NCBI RefSeq assembly: GCF_001029445.1 | Contig: NZ_LDOT01000034.1 | Location: 62,001-126,000 of the forward strand | Origin: Photobacterium aquae | GTDB lineage: Bacteria; Pseudomonadota; Gammaproteobacteria; Enterobacterales; Vibrionaceae | Length of the DNA: 64,000 nucleotides | Direction of reading: 5' to 3' | Part shown: positions 44,531 through 52,823 of the stretch, piece after piece | Layout: each line of letters opens with the position of its first letter | Position numbering within the stretch: position 1 is the stretch's first letter | Position numbers and translations under genes: made by a program | Notes under the pieces: generated by a model | Seen by the model: only the letters and a program-made list of their open reading frames with translations | What the model was told of the DNA's origin: nothing | Databases searched by the model: none

Positions 44531-45220
44531 TTACCGACGGAGCACCGCTATCCATCGCCCCAAATTTAGCAAGCTGGTCAGCGAGGCAGCGACATAGGTC
44601 AGCGCCGCCGCCTTGAGAATTTTCTCCGCATGCTCCAGATCACCATCATGCAGATAGCCGCCTTTCTGCAGAATCGGCAGAGCTTTGCCATAACTTGCAT
44701 CGAACTCAACCGGAAGTGTCAGCAGGTGCACCATGGTACTTAGTGCCATTGAAACAATGCCAATCATGATTGTTATCACTCCCGCTTGCGGCAGGCGAGT
44801 TAACATTAGGACAAGCGGAGCAGCCACTAGCATCATTCCTGCAATACGCTCGCCGACCATGGCAGTCTTTACGAGTTTCTGCCGCGCCAAAAACAGGAAC
44901 TCGCCACGTGAATCCTGAATTGCATGCCCCACTTCATGGGCAGCCACAGTCACTGCCGTCAGCGAATATCCTGAATAGTTGTCCGGCGTCAGACGCACAG
45001 CCTTAGCGACCGGATCATAGTGATCACCGGCAGAGGTCTCCTCTACCTCAACGTTACCCAAGCCGAAGCTGTCCAGCAGGTGGCGGGCAAGTTCCCCACC
45101 ACTTCCCTGCTTACGGTAGCGATCAGCCGGCTGTCTGTACTTTTCCATCACATGCTTGACCCACAGGCCCGGCAGGAAGACGCATACCGCGATTATGAGT
45201 AATATGATTATCCAGAACAT
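44531..45220 (-). CDS. YugP-like neutral zinc metallopeptidase
   Basis: The 229-residue inner-membrane protein starts with a membrane helix and has a zincin motif HEVGHAIQD in VAAHEVGHAIQDSRG. Two more helices (about residues 125-170) and a C-terminal LPVEFDASYGKAL segment follow. This layout is that of the YugP family of putative membrane peptidases, usually about 225 residues. The substrate is unknown. The next gene upstream on this strand lies across a terminator. Confidence 0.88.
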   Translation of the reverse strand: MFWIIILLIIAVCVFLPGLWVKHVMEKYRQPADRYRKQGSGGELARHLLDSFGLGNVEVEETSAGDHYDPVAKAVRLTPDNYSGYSLTAVTVAAHEVGHAIQDSRGEFLFLARQKLVKTAMVGERIAGMMLVAAPLVLMLTRLPQAGVITIMIGIVSMALSTMVHLLTLPVEFDASYGKALPILQKGGYLHDGDLEHAEKILKAAALTYVAASLTSLLNLGRWIAVLRR

Positions 45221-45523
45221 TTAAGTCAGTATCCATGAGCAATTGTGTGACTACTAAATATTATACGTATAGAAATAAGCAGCAGATGCCCGCCGACAAT
45301 AGGCTGACTCAAAGGTGGACAAAAACGATTTAGATGTATGGCTCTACTGGTTTGTTTAGCACCCAGTAAAATATACGTCCTTTGGGTTTAGCTATAAACA
45401 AAGAAGTCCAGCCGAATGCTGGACTTCTTTTAATCATAAATTTTCGCCTTAGAACTAGTATTGATAAGTAAGAACAGAGCCACTATTAAAAATAATGAAA
45501 ATGACACTGCCTTAAATGCCAAT
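45221..45523. other. Intergenic region with terminator
   Basis: This 303-base AT-rich stretch holds a strong hairpin at 45400-45430 and nothing else that I can support. Confidence 0.5.
45400..45432. terminator. Strong hairpin terminator
   Basis: A 13-bp perfect stem (45400-45412 with 45418-45430) with a 5-nt loop and T-rich end lies about 95 bases beyond the stop of the preceding minus-strand frame. It could work in either direction. Confidence 0.75.
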
Positions 45524-45910
45524 TTATCTGATCTTAGGATTGAAATACTGTGTCTCGCCAGATTTTAGCAACGTGACCTTGGGATTCAGATCGAAACGTC
45601 CCTTTCCATAGGCATCTTCAAATGTTTCTTCGTTGAGTATACCTAAATTCTTCCTACGTTCCCCACTGAAAAAGGTGTAACTAGGTTGGTAAATCCAGTC
45701 GTATTTTGAGGTTGATGCCAGATTCTCAATAGGAAAAATGGACGGTAATGCAGAGTGAACAGCGATAAAGTCTCCTAATGGAAATTTACTGTCATTAGTG
45801 TTGTTTAGGTATAACTGTCCAAGTCCAATAACCATACCAAAACAGCCTACATTTGTGCCTTTAAGTTTGGCTGTTTTTTCAATTATTTGTAACCGCCTGG
45901 AACGATACAA
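45524..45910 (-). pseudogene. Probable frameshifted C-terminal part of the upstream lipoprotein
   Basis: This frame overlaps the end of the lipoprotein gene by 28 bases in the -1 register. Its only start is a TTG inside that gene, without a ribosome binding site. Its content looks like a folded domain (GCFGMVIGLGQLYLNN, FIAVHSALPSIFP, NLGILNEETFEDAYGKGRF). One extra base near the upstream stop would join GGYK to IIEKTAKLKG in one frame of about 317 residues. A frameshift mutation or sequencing error is therefore likely, though a separate coupled gene cannot be excluded. Confidence 0.5.
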
Positions 45911-46485
45911 TAAGGAACATCGTTATTATCGTCAAAGGGTACAACAAAGTTAGTATCATAGTTTCTAACGAAGCCAACTTCGCCACTTGAAAACACTTTT
46001 GTATTATATCCATCTTTCTTATAAGCATCGCTCACGATCTTTAGGCTGCGTTTTTTTGCTTGATATAGAGCGTCTTTGACGTTACCACCGATTACTGGCT
46101 CAATAACAACAAGAATATTGTCCTCATAAAATGGGTGCAAGCTAGATCTATAGGTCAAGTTGAGTAAAGAGTGAGTCGCTAGCTGAAATACATTGATTTT
46201 GCCCATAACTGCGAATGCACTCGCTGTTGCCAATGATGCGTTATTAGCAGTGTTATAGTTCACACCGAGATAAAAAGAATCAAGGTTGTTGTCTTTAACT
46301 GGGTTGGCCTGACTTAGTAGGTACATCCGTTGAAGCGATTGGCTATAACCTTCATCCTGATCAAGTTGTTGATCACTGAACTGAACCGCATCGTTTGCAA
46401 CTGTTTCATGGTATGGCTTTATAGAGCAACCTGACAAGAGGATGATACCGGATAAGATGAATGCATTTTTTAGTAACTGTTTCAT
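45883..46485 (-). CDS. Putative lipoprotein, possibly truncated by frameshift
   Basis: The 200-residue product has a lipoprotein signal with lipobox LLSGC (Cys at about residue 20) and a mixed alpha/beta mature part (FYLGVNYNTANNASLATASAF, DNILVVIEPVIGGNVKDALYQAK). The start at 46485 follows GAAAGGG; the frame is open 14 codons further up. The stop may be premature because the following frame seems to continue the protein. The local DNA is AT-rich, unlike the core genes around it. No family is recognised. Confidence 0.6.
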   Translation of the reverse strand: MKQLLKNAFILSGIILLSGCSIKPYHETVANDAVQFSDQQLDQDEGYSQSLQRMYLLSQANPVKDNNLDSFYLGVNYNTANNASLATASAFAVMGKINVFQLATHSLLNLTYRSSLHPFYEDNILVVIEPVIGGNVKDALYQAKKRSLKIVSDAYKKDGYNTKVFSSGEVGFVRNYDTNFVVPFDDNNDVPYCIVPGGYK

Positions 46486-46758
46486 GAAAACCCTTTCGTA
46501 TTCAGATGTCATCAAGTGATGAATCAATTATATTCAATCTAATTTTGAACTAATTGATCAGTACTTTAAATGCAAATTGATAGAAATGGTTAGATTAGGT
46601 TAGACTCATCACATCTAACCCCCTCCAAAAAAAGACAAAATGGCACTAAACCGTTCCTGACAGGTTAGAAAAGTTTGGGTAACCTGAAGTAGACGATTTT
46701 GTTGTTTTAGGGTATTAGAGTGCTAATGCTTATTGACTGTAAGAAGAGTTTATATGTA

Positions 46759-47013
46759 TTAGGTTAATTCTTCAGACGGATATCTATGCACATTTACAAG
46801 CTCGAAACCGCTACCTAGCCTAAATTCTGATTTAAGAAACACGATGTTAAAACAACCCTGTACAGTTCTAGTCGATGGGTACTTAATGGCATCGAAACCA
46901 GCATATTTTGCACAATCTGCAACAAACCTAGAAAAGATATACTGCGGTTTATACTGTCCTTCATCTTGGTGCTTTGCACTCACTAATGCTGAATAGACTA
47001 AGGTATCTAGCAT
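46759..47013 (-). pseudogene. Truncated RES-domain protein
   Basis: The 84-residue frame resembles the C-terminal half of RES domains: YKPQYIFSRFVADCAKYAGF, then DAIKYPSTRTVQGCFNIVFL. Complete RES proteins are NAD-degrading toxins of about 150-230 residues and pair with an Xre-type antitoxin. The N-terminal half with its catalytic Arg and Tyr is not found upstream, and no antitoxin is present. It is probably a decayed toxin gene in an AT-rich patch. Confidence 0.5.
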
Positions 47014-47182
47014 ATCACTATGCTTTTTATGATTTTTGAAAGTAGCAAAACGTTAACTGGGGAAACTGAGATTTAACTATCAGCAAACTCACTTTGGGGC
47101 AATTCCAATTGACTCTTTTCGTCACCGTACAAATGATACTCCCATTGTAGGCATTCCACCTTAGCTCCCCCTCGCCTGCGCA

Positions 47183-47211
47183 CAAAAAAGCCGCGAATGA
47201 ATCGCGGCTTT
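47183..47211 (-). terminator. Rho-independent terminator of DmsC-like gene
   Basis: On the minus strand a 9-bp stem (47211-47203 with 47195-47187) with a 7-nt loop precedes a T tract. It lies 40 bases after the stop. Confidence 0.85.
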
Positions 47212-47250
47212 CTCTATTGGTTCACTTGTTACAGCTAATGCTGGTTGGTA

Positions 47251-48006
47251 TTAGTAACCCACCGCCGCAAAATAAGAGGATGCGAACATCAGCACCAAGG
47301 CAAAAGTCATCACATTGAGTGCCGGCTTGCTCTTGGTCAGTGCAGGCATCCACCATACCCCGATAGCGGCAATCATCAACCCAAGGCTGACCACCTGTGA
47401 AACAAACGGCCCCAGCTCCCCGGCACTTTCATAACGCGCGGCAAGATCACCCAGCTGTGGTACTCCGGTAATCAAACATACGATACCAATGAAGCAGCCC
47501 AACAATGGCAAATACTTATTCGCCTCTTCAACCTTATGCTCGGCCCTTACCAACGAGGCATGAGCCAACAACGTGCCGCCACACAGTGTCGTGGCAATAA
47601 AGTGTGAAGCCACCAGCCAGTCGGCATTACGCAGCAATAGGCCATGAACAAGATACGCCACTCCGGCTACGAACGCCGCCGCTAGCAGCAACTTACGAAA
47701 CTTATCGCTGCCAACGAGTGATTTTTCTGCAAACCAATACACTAGCGCCAAGGCAAAAAAGCCAATGACCATCAAGGCCTCAGTGCTTGGCTTGTATCCT
47801 ACGGCGGCAAGGATCAGAGTCACTTCACGCAGGAATAGAGCCGAAAACAGCATCAACCACAATGCAGGCATTGTTCGATGAAGTCGGTCTGACTGGCCAA
47901 AACACAGCTTACCGCTGAAAATCACCCCGGCCAAAACAAGAAATGCGCCAATGGCAAGCTGGGAAAATACACTAGAAAGAATTAACGGCCATTCATACCA
48001 AGCCAT
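47251..48006 (-). CDS. DmsC-like membrane anchor protein
   Basis: The 251-residue protein has eight predicted helices and an N-terminus (YEWPLILSSVFSQLAIGAFLVLAG) close to the DMSO reductase anchor DmsC (HEWPLMIFTVFGQCVAGGF). DmsC anchors the catalytic DmsAB dimer and oxidises menaquinol. No dmsA or dmsB gene is adjacent, so the partner must be encoded elsewhere or the protein has another role. AGAGG lies just upstream of the ATG. Confidence 0.78.
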   Translation of the reverse strand: MAWYEWPLILSSVFSQLAIGAFLVLAGVIFSGKLCFGQSDRLHRTMPALWLMLFSALFLREVTLILAAVGYKPSTEALMVIGFFALALVYWFAEKSLVGSDKFRKLLLAAAFVAGVAYLVHGLLLRNADWLVASHFIATTLCGGTLLAHASLVRAEHKVEEANKYLPLLGCFIGIVCLITGVPQLGDLAARYESAGELGPFVSQVVSLGLMIAAIGVWWMPALTKSKPALNVMTFALVLMFASSYFAAVGY

Positions 48007-48085
48007 GATCTCTACCTCTATTACGGCTCAATGCCGCATTATTCTGCAAGGAGGCGTATTGTGCCCTACCTTGCCCGAAAAGCAA

Positions 48086-49474
48086 TTAGGGTTTTTGCGT
48101 ACCGACAGCGCCGGATAAATCTTGTACTTTCAGCAGAATAACCGCACAGACAAACGCAAAGACAGCAATGATACCCATACCGGCGTAGGTCAGGGTGAAT
48201 CCCTCACCGAGCTGCAAGGGATGATAGGCAGACAAGCCATCACTGCCCCCCTCGCCAACAAGTACCGGCACTTTGATATGAAACAGTGCAGAGCACACGG
48301 CTACGCCGACAGCGCCGCCCAGCTCACGGCCATAGCCAAACATCGAAAGACCGATACCCCGATCTGTCGGCGGCAACACATTCTGCACCACCACGTTGAG
48401 TGACGGCAGGGTCAGCCCCAAACCCAGCCCTGCGACAGCTAGTGCTACCTTGGTCATCACCCCGGCATAGAGCATGGCCAGCGCCACAGCCGCCATCGCA
48501 AAACCAATCACCACCAAGGATTTATACAAGCCGGTGCGGGCTATACGCTTACCTCCAAAATAAGCACCAGTGGTAATGCTCATCATGAATACCACCATGA
48601 TCACCCCTGCCGCCGATGCCGTCATCCCGTACTGCCACTGCAATTGAAGCGGCAAGTAAACCAGAACCGCAAACATCAATAGCTGTGAGCACAGAATCAA
48701 CCCGACACTCACCATATAGCCCGGCAACACGAAAATACGCCCCGGCAGAATAGGATCGCGAACGTTGCGCTCCACCAGGGTGAAAAGGATCAGTGAAACC
48801 ACAAGCGCCGCAGCAACAAGCAAGGAATCCAGCGCGGTTTCCGGTGATAGCAACAACAACAGCAAAGTCGTCGAGATCATCAACAATAAAGCGCCAAACC
48901 AATCGAAGCGACTATTACGGCCATGATTAAGATGTTTGAGATGGGTATTGATCAACAAAAGCGCCAACCCGCCAAGCGGGAGATTTATCCAAAACACCCA
49001 GCGCCAGCTCAAGTGCTCGGCAAAAAAGCCACCAAGCAATGGCCCCGCTATGCTCGATACTGCATAAACTGCGGAGATATAACCCTGATACTTGCCGACC
49101 TCCCGCGCCGGGATAGTATCGGCAATCACGGTGAAAGCGAGGGCAATCAGTCCCCCGCCACCGATACCCTGCAACACACGCGAACCGATCAGCATCGTAA
49201 TATCTTGTGACATCGCACACGCGATCGAGCCGAGGATAAACAATACAACGCTGGTATTGAGCATTTTCACACGACCGAAAATATCACTCAGCTTGCCATA
49301 AACCGGCAGCACAGCGGTGGCTGCCAGCAAGTAGGCGGTGACCACCCAGGTAAGAGACTGCCCCGCCCCCAGATCAGCACCGATAATCGGCAAGGGGGTT
49401 GTCACAATACTTTTTTCCAGCGAGCCCAACGCAATAACCAGCGCGACGCTGGAAAAAATAATCTTTGGGGACAT
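48086..49474 (-). CDS. MFS transporter, DHA2-type drug exporter
   Basis: The 462-residue protein has 13-14 helices and the proton-linked exporter motifs: LEKSIVTTPLPIIGADLG in helix 1, GKLSDIFGRVKML between helices 2 and 3, and GSRVLQGIGGGGLIALAFTVIAD in helix 4. It should export hydrophobic compounds through the inner membrane. The ATG at 49474 follows AGGAGT; the open frame reaches 27 codons upstream without similarity. No regulator or membrane fusion partner is adjacent. Confidence 0.9.
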   Translation of the reverse strand: MSPKIIFSSVALVIALGSLEKSIVTTPLPIIGADLGAGQSLTWVVTAYLLAATAVLPVYGKLSDIFGRVKMLNTSVVLFILGSIACAMSQDITMLIGSRVLQGIGGGGLIALAFTVIADTIPAREVGKYQGYISAVYAVSSIAGPLLGGFFAEHLSWRWVFWINLPLGGLALLLINTHLKHLNHGRNSRFDWFGALLLMISTTLLLLLLSPETALDSLLVAAALVVSLILFTLVERNVRDPILPGRIFVLPGYMVSVGLILCSQLLMFAVLVYLPLQLQWQYGMTASAAGVIMVVFMMSITTGAYFGGKRIARTGLYKSLVVIGFAMAAVALAMLYAGVMTKVALAVAGLGLGLTLPSLNVVVQNVLPPTDRGIGLSMFGYGRELGGAVGVAVCSALFHIKVPVLVGEGGSDGLSAYHPLQLGEGFTLTYAGMGIIAVFAFVCAVILLKVQDLSGAVGTQKP

Positions 49475-49856
49475 AGTTACTCCTAACAGCTGGCAATTCA
49501 ACGCCCTGAATTGCCAGCAAAACGAACAGCTTGACCGTATAGAATAATGGATCATTCAAAATCGATAAACATTTCCCTCAGTAGCTGCCCCTAATCTTTT
49601 ATATTGACTGGATTTTCTTTTTTTGAGCACTTCAATAACAAGCCCGCCCCTTGCTTGAAAAACCCAACAATGCGCATACTGCTCATATCCAAATTTGACA
49701 AACCAAGCAAGATCACATAACTTAATTCTTAACGATAAATAAGTATTTGAAGATCAGCGTTATGCCTCATTAACCACTTTTTTTGGTTGCCAGTAATGAG
49801 ATTCAGGGACAGATTCCAGATTCGCGCCTCTTCAACGACGCACAATAGGAACCATT
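49475..49856. other. Intergenic region between exporter and nagA
   Basis: The 382 bases separate two divergent genes and should carry both promoters. An AT-rich segment around 49717-49745 vaguely resembles a NagC site but is not close enough to claim. Nothing else was seen. Confidence 0.45.
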
Positions 49857-50981
49857 ATGTACGCGATTACCAATATCCATGTTTTTGACGGTACAACTAC
49901 CCACCTCAATCAGGCCATTTTCGTTGAGGGCGATACGATCACGGCCATTGTGCCGATGATAGAGGCTGAGTTGCCAGAGACTGTTTTCGACTATCACGGC
50001 AAAACCGCAACGGCCGGATTTATCGATCTTCAGATTAACGGCTGTGGCGGTGTTCTTTTCAATATCGACACCAATGCCCAAGCTCTCGACACCATGAACA
50101 AAACCAATCTTGCTCATGGTACAACCCAGTATCTTCCAACCTTTATTACCAGCGACCACGATACAATGAGCAAAGCCATTGACGTGGTATCCAACATCAA
50201 AAACAAAACGGCCGAAGGCATATTGGGCCTGCACCTTGAAGGGCCCTTTATCAGCAAGCACAAGAAAGGCGCTCACAACGAGAACCACATCCGTATTCTC
50301 GATGAGCTAACCGCTCACTATATTGCCGATAACAAAGAGCACGTTGCTGTGGTAACACTGGCCCCGGAAGAAACCTCGCAGGACGTTATCAATATATTAA
50401 ACGATGCTGGCATCACGGTTTCTCTGGGCCATACCAATGCCAACTACCAAGATTTGATCGCCAAAGACAACCTGAAAATGGCGACCCACCTATACAACGC
50501 CATGACACCGCTAGGTTCGCGCGAGCCGGGTACTGTCGGCTATATCTTCGATAAAAAGCCCTACGCCGGCATTATTGTCGATGGTATTCACTCCGACTAC
50601 GCCTCAGTACGCATTGCCCACCAGATCATGCAAGACAAACTGTTCATGGTGACAGATGCCGTTACCCCGGCAGGTACTGATGTGACCGAATACGACATGG
50701 CAGGCACCAAGGCCTATGTAACCAACGGCAAATGCCATTACGAAGACGGCACCATTGCCGGGGCTGCCATCACCATGATAGAAGGCGTTCGTAATCTGGT
50801 TAACCATGTCGGGATCAGCCTTGAAGAAGCCCTGCGCATGGCAAGCCTGTACCCGGCCAAAGCGATCGGTATTGACGACCAATACGGCAAACTGGCCCCG
50901 GGATACAAAGCCAATATCACCATCTTGGATCAAAACACCGCTATTTGTGGCGTTTTCCAAATGGGACAACAGCGTATCTGA
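49857..50981 (+). CDS. nagA: N-acetylglucosamine-6-phosphate deacetylase
   Basis: The 374-residue amidohydrolase converts GlcNAc-6-phosphate to glucosamine-6-phosphate and acetate, feeding chitin or wall sugars into glycolysis. It shows FIDLQINGCGG, the metal ligand Glu in LHLEGPF, His in SLGHTNA and in THLYNAM, and the catalytic Asp in MVTDAVTPAG. It is not linked to nagB, nagE or nagC here, so it may be a second copy. The LysR regulator gene downstream on the same strand could be related. Confidence 0.94.
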   Translation: MYAITNIHVFDGTTTHLNQAIFVEGDTITAIVPMIEAELPETVFDYHGKTATAGFIDLQINGCGGVLFNIDTNAQALDTMNKTNLAHGTTQYLPTFITSDHDTMSKAIDVVSNIKNKTAEGILGLHLEGPFISKHKKGAHNENHIRILDELTAHYIADNKEHVAVVTLAPEETSQDVINILNDAGITVSLGHTNANYQDLIAKDNLKMATHLYNAMTPLGSREPGTVGYIFDKKPYAGIIVDGIHSDYASVRIAHQIMQDKLFMVTDAVTPAGTDVTEYDMAGTKAYVTNGKCHYEDGTIAGAAITMIEGVRNLVNHVGISLEEALRMASLYPAKAIGIDDQYGKLAPGYKANITILDQNTAICGVFQMGQQRI

Positions 50982-51009
50982 TAGTTGATCGCTTCTCTGT
51001 CTTGTTAAA

Positions 51010-51039
51010 GCACAGCCAGCACTCTCTTGCTGGCTGTGC
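51010..51039 (+). terminator. Stem-loop after nagA
   Basis: A 12-bp perfect stem (51010-51021 with 51028-51039) with a 6-nt loop lies 29 bases after the nagA stop. The T-run is weak. Confidence 0.7.
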
Positions 51040-51161
51040 CAACTTTCGCCAATCAGTCTCTAGCAAAATAATACCGACATTAAATCACCCCAAAGCCTGC
51101 ATATTGAAGCTGCTTAGGTATAAACTCACACCATCCGTTACTTCTTCCCTCGATAATCACA

Positions 51162-52055
51162 ATGATGCTAAACAGCCAGTGGCTCAATACATTCCTGACT
51201 CTTGTCGATATTGGGCATTTTACTCAAACCGCCGAAAAGCTGTACATGACACAGCCGGGCGTGAGCCAACATATTAAAAAACTAGAAGCGCAGGTCGGTA
51301 CACCGTTGCTGATCCGAATCGGCAAGCGTTTCGAGCTCACGGCTGCTGGCGAGACCTTGTACCGATATGGGCTAAAACGCCTAGAAGAAGAGAATTCCGT
51401 ACTCTCGTCACTGCAAGAAGATGATGCCCACCAAGGGGAATGCCGCTTTGCCTGTTCGGGCTCAATGGCCATGTACCTCTACCCGCATTTTCTCGAGCGA
51501 CAACGGCACGCTCCCGGCCTGACACTCTCGATGGAAGCAGCGCCCAACCATAAAATCATCAATGATATAAAAGAGAACCGCGTTGATGTTGGGATCATCA
51601 CTCATCCCGTAGACACATCGGAATTTGAGCAAACAGCGATAGGCTCAGAATCACTGTGCGTCGTCGCACCAGCGCAATACCCTATTAAAGAGAATGATTT
51701 ATCGGCTCTTTACCAACTGGGCTTTATCAACCACCCCGATGGTAAACATTACTTGCAACAAATCCATCAGGCCAATTACCCTGATGAGCATTTCGATTTC
51801 AATAGCATCACGCTTTCAGGGTACATCAACCAACTAGGCCAAATATTGCTGCCCGTTGCCCAAGGGCTTGGTTTTACTGTGCTGCCAGAAAAAGCGGTAC
51901 GCATGTTTCCCAACCAAGATGCCATCCAAGTCATATCCCTGCACCGCAACGTGGAACAACAGCTGTACCTAATCGTAAAAAAACATCGCCCTCTTGCCAA
52001 ACGCTACACGTTCTTCATTGAGCTAATCAATGACCTGATTAAACGCCCTTCCTGA
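51162..52055 (+). CDS. LysR family transcriptional regulator
   Basis: The 297-residue protein has the LysR helix-turn-helix in its first 65 residues: WLNTFLTLVDIGHFTQTAEKLYMTQPGVSQHIKKLE. The effector domain begins near residue 90 (ECRFACSGSMAMYLYPHFLE). Two adjacent ATG codons open it and no strong ribosome binding site is seen. Its targets are unknown. It is downstream of nagA behind a hairpin, so it probably has its own promoter. Confidence 0.9.
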   Translation: MMLNSQWLNTFLTLVDIGHFTQTAEKLYMTQPGVSQHIKKLEAQVGTPLLIRIGKRFELTAAGETLYRYGLKRLEEENSVLSSLQEDDAHQGECRFACSGSMAMYLYPHFLERQRHAPGLTLSMEAAPNHKIINDIKENRVDVGIITHPVDTSEFEQTAIGSESLCVVAPAQYPIKENDLSALYQLGFINHPDGKHYLQQIHQANYPDEHFDFNSITLSGYINQLGQILLPVAQGLGFTVLPEKAVRMFPNQDAIQVISLHRNVEQQLYLIVKKHRPLAKRYTFFIELINDLIKRPS

Positions 52056-52071
52056 TATTTCCATACAAAAA

Positions 52072-52102
52072 CGCCCTGACTCTACCAAGGTATATCAGGG
52101 CG
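52072..52102 (+). terminator. Weak stem-loop after LysR gene
   Basis: An 8-bp stem (52072-52079 with 52095-52102) with a 15-nt loop lies 16 bases after the stop. The T-run is missing. Confidence 0.4.
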
Positions 52103-52154
52103 AAATACATCTTCAAACAAACACATTTCAGGTCGGCATCCTTACTGTTGAACC

Positions 52155-52457
52155 CTATAAGTCCCTCATTAGGGTCTCATACTCGTCTACTGCCACTTCA
52201 ATTAGCTTGGCTAACTCCTCTGCATCGTCGTTGGATAAATCAATATGCCACTTCACACTGTCAGGCATAAGTTGATCTTTGCAAACAAGCTCTGTCCGTT
52301 TACCATTTGAGTAAAAATGTAACTCCTCAAACTCGCCTTTGAGTTGATCACTGTTTTCCAGGATATTCACTTTCAATTCCCCTGTTGGGATCACTGTAAT
52401 ATCCGCATGTAAACCTGTATCACCCGGTAAAGTGAAATACCTATGCTCAGCCAACAT
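52155..52457 (-). CDS. Hypothetical small protein
   Basis: This 100-residue acidic soluble protein has a strong ribosome binding site (TAGGAGG). Beta strands in the first half and a helix with DDAEELAKLIEVAVDEYE at the end suggest a small alpha/beta fold. No family or partner is recognised. It is a single gene between the LysR and the alkylsulfatase. Confidence 0.68.
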   Translation of the reverse strand: MLAEHRYFTLPGDTGLHADITVIPTGELKVNILENSDQLKGEFEELHFYSNGKRTELVCKDQLMPDSVKWHIDLSNDDAEELAKLIEVAVDEYETLMRDL

Positions 52458-52823
52458 ATTCCAGCCTCCTATCCGAATTTAGCCATGACTACCGGCATCG
52501 CTTGCATCTCAGGAAAATACATCATCCCACTTGCAAAAACTGCCAGTGATAACCTTGCGTTGGTGCCAGCCAGTACCGCTTGGTTTATTTAAGTTTAGCC
52601 AACCCAGATAGGGGCGATTTAATATTCATCAAAAATACACATATATTCAGCAGAACTTTGCAGAAGGTCAATATTCTGTGCATTCGCCCTATAGAGATAC
52701 GTTTTTGGCACAAAATTAGCGTTCAATTTCCTAACACCAAATAAAATCACCAGATTTTATACACAAATCCCCCATCAAACCGAGTTAGTTTAATGGGGGA
52801 CGGTAATGAAAATCAGGGAGCAA
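52458..52823. other. Intergenic region with sdsA terminator
   Basis: The 366 bases contain the terminator of the alkylsulfatase gene at 52764-52800 and an otherwise featureless AT-rich sequence. Confidence 0.5.
52764..52800 (-). terminator. Rho-independent terminator of alkylsulfatase gene
   Basis: On the minus strand a 13-bp stem (52800-52788 with 52780-52768) contains one G-U pair that forms only in minus-strand RNA. It lies 23 bases after the stop codon. Confidence 0.8.

Noticed and set aside
49717..49745. NagC-like operator upstream of nagA
   Set aside because: The AT-rich sequence has some symmetry but misses too many consensus positions.
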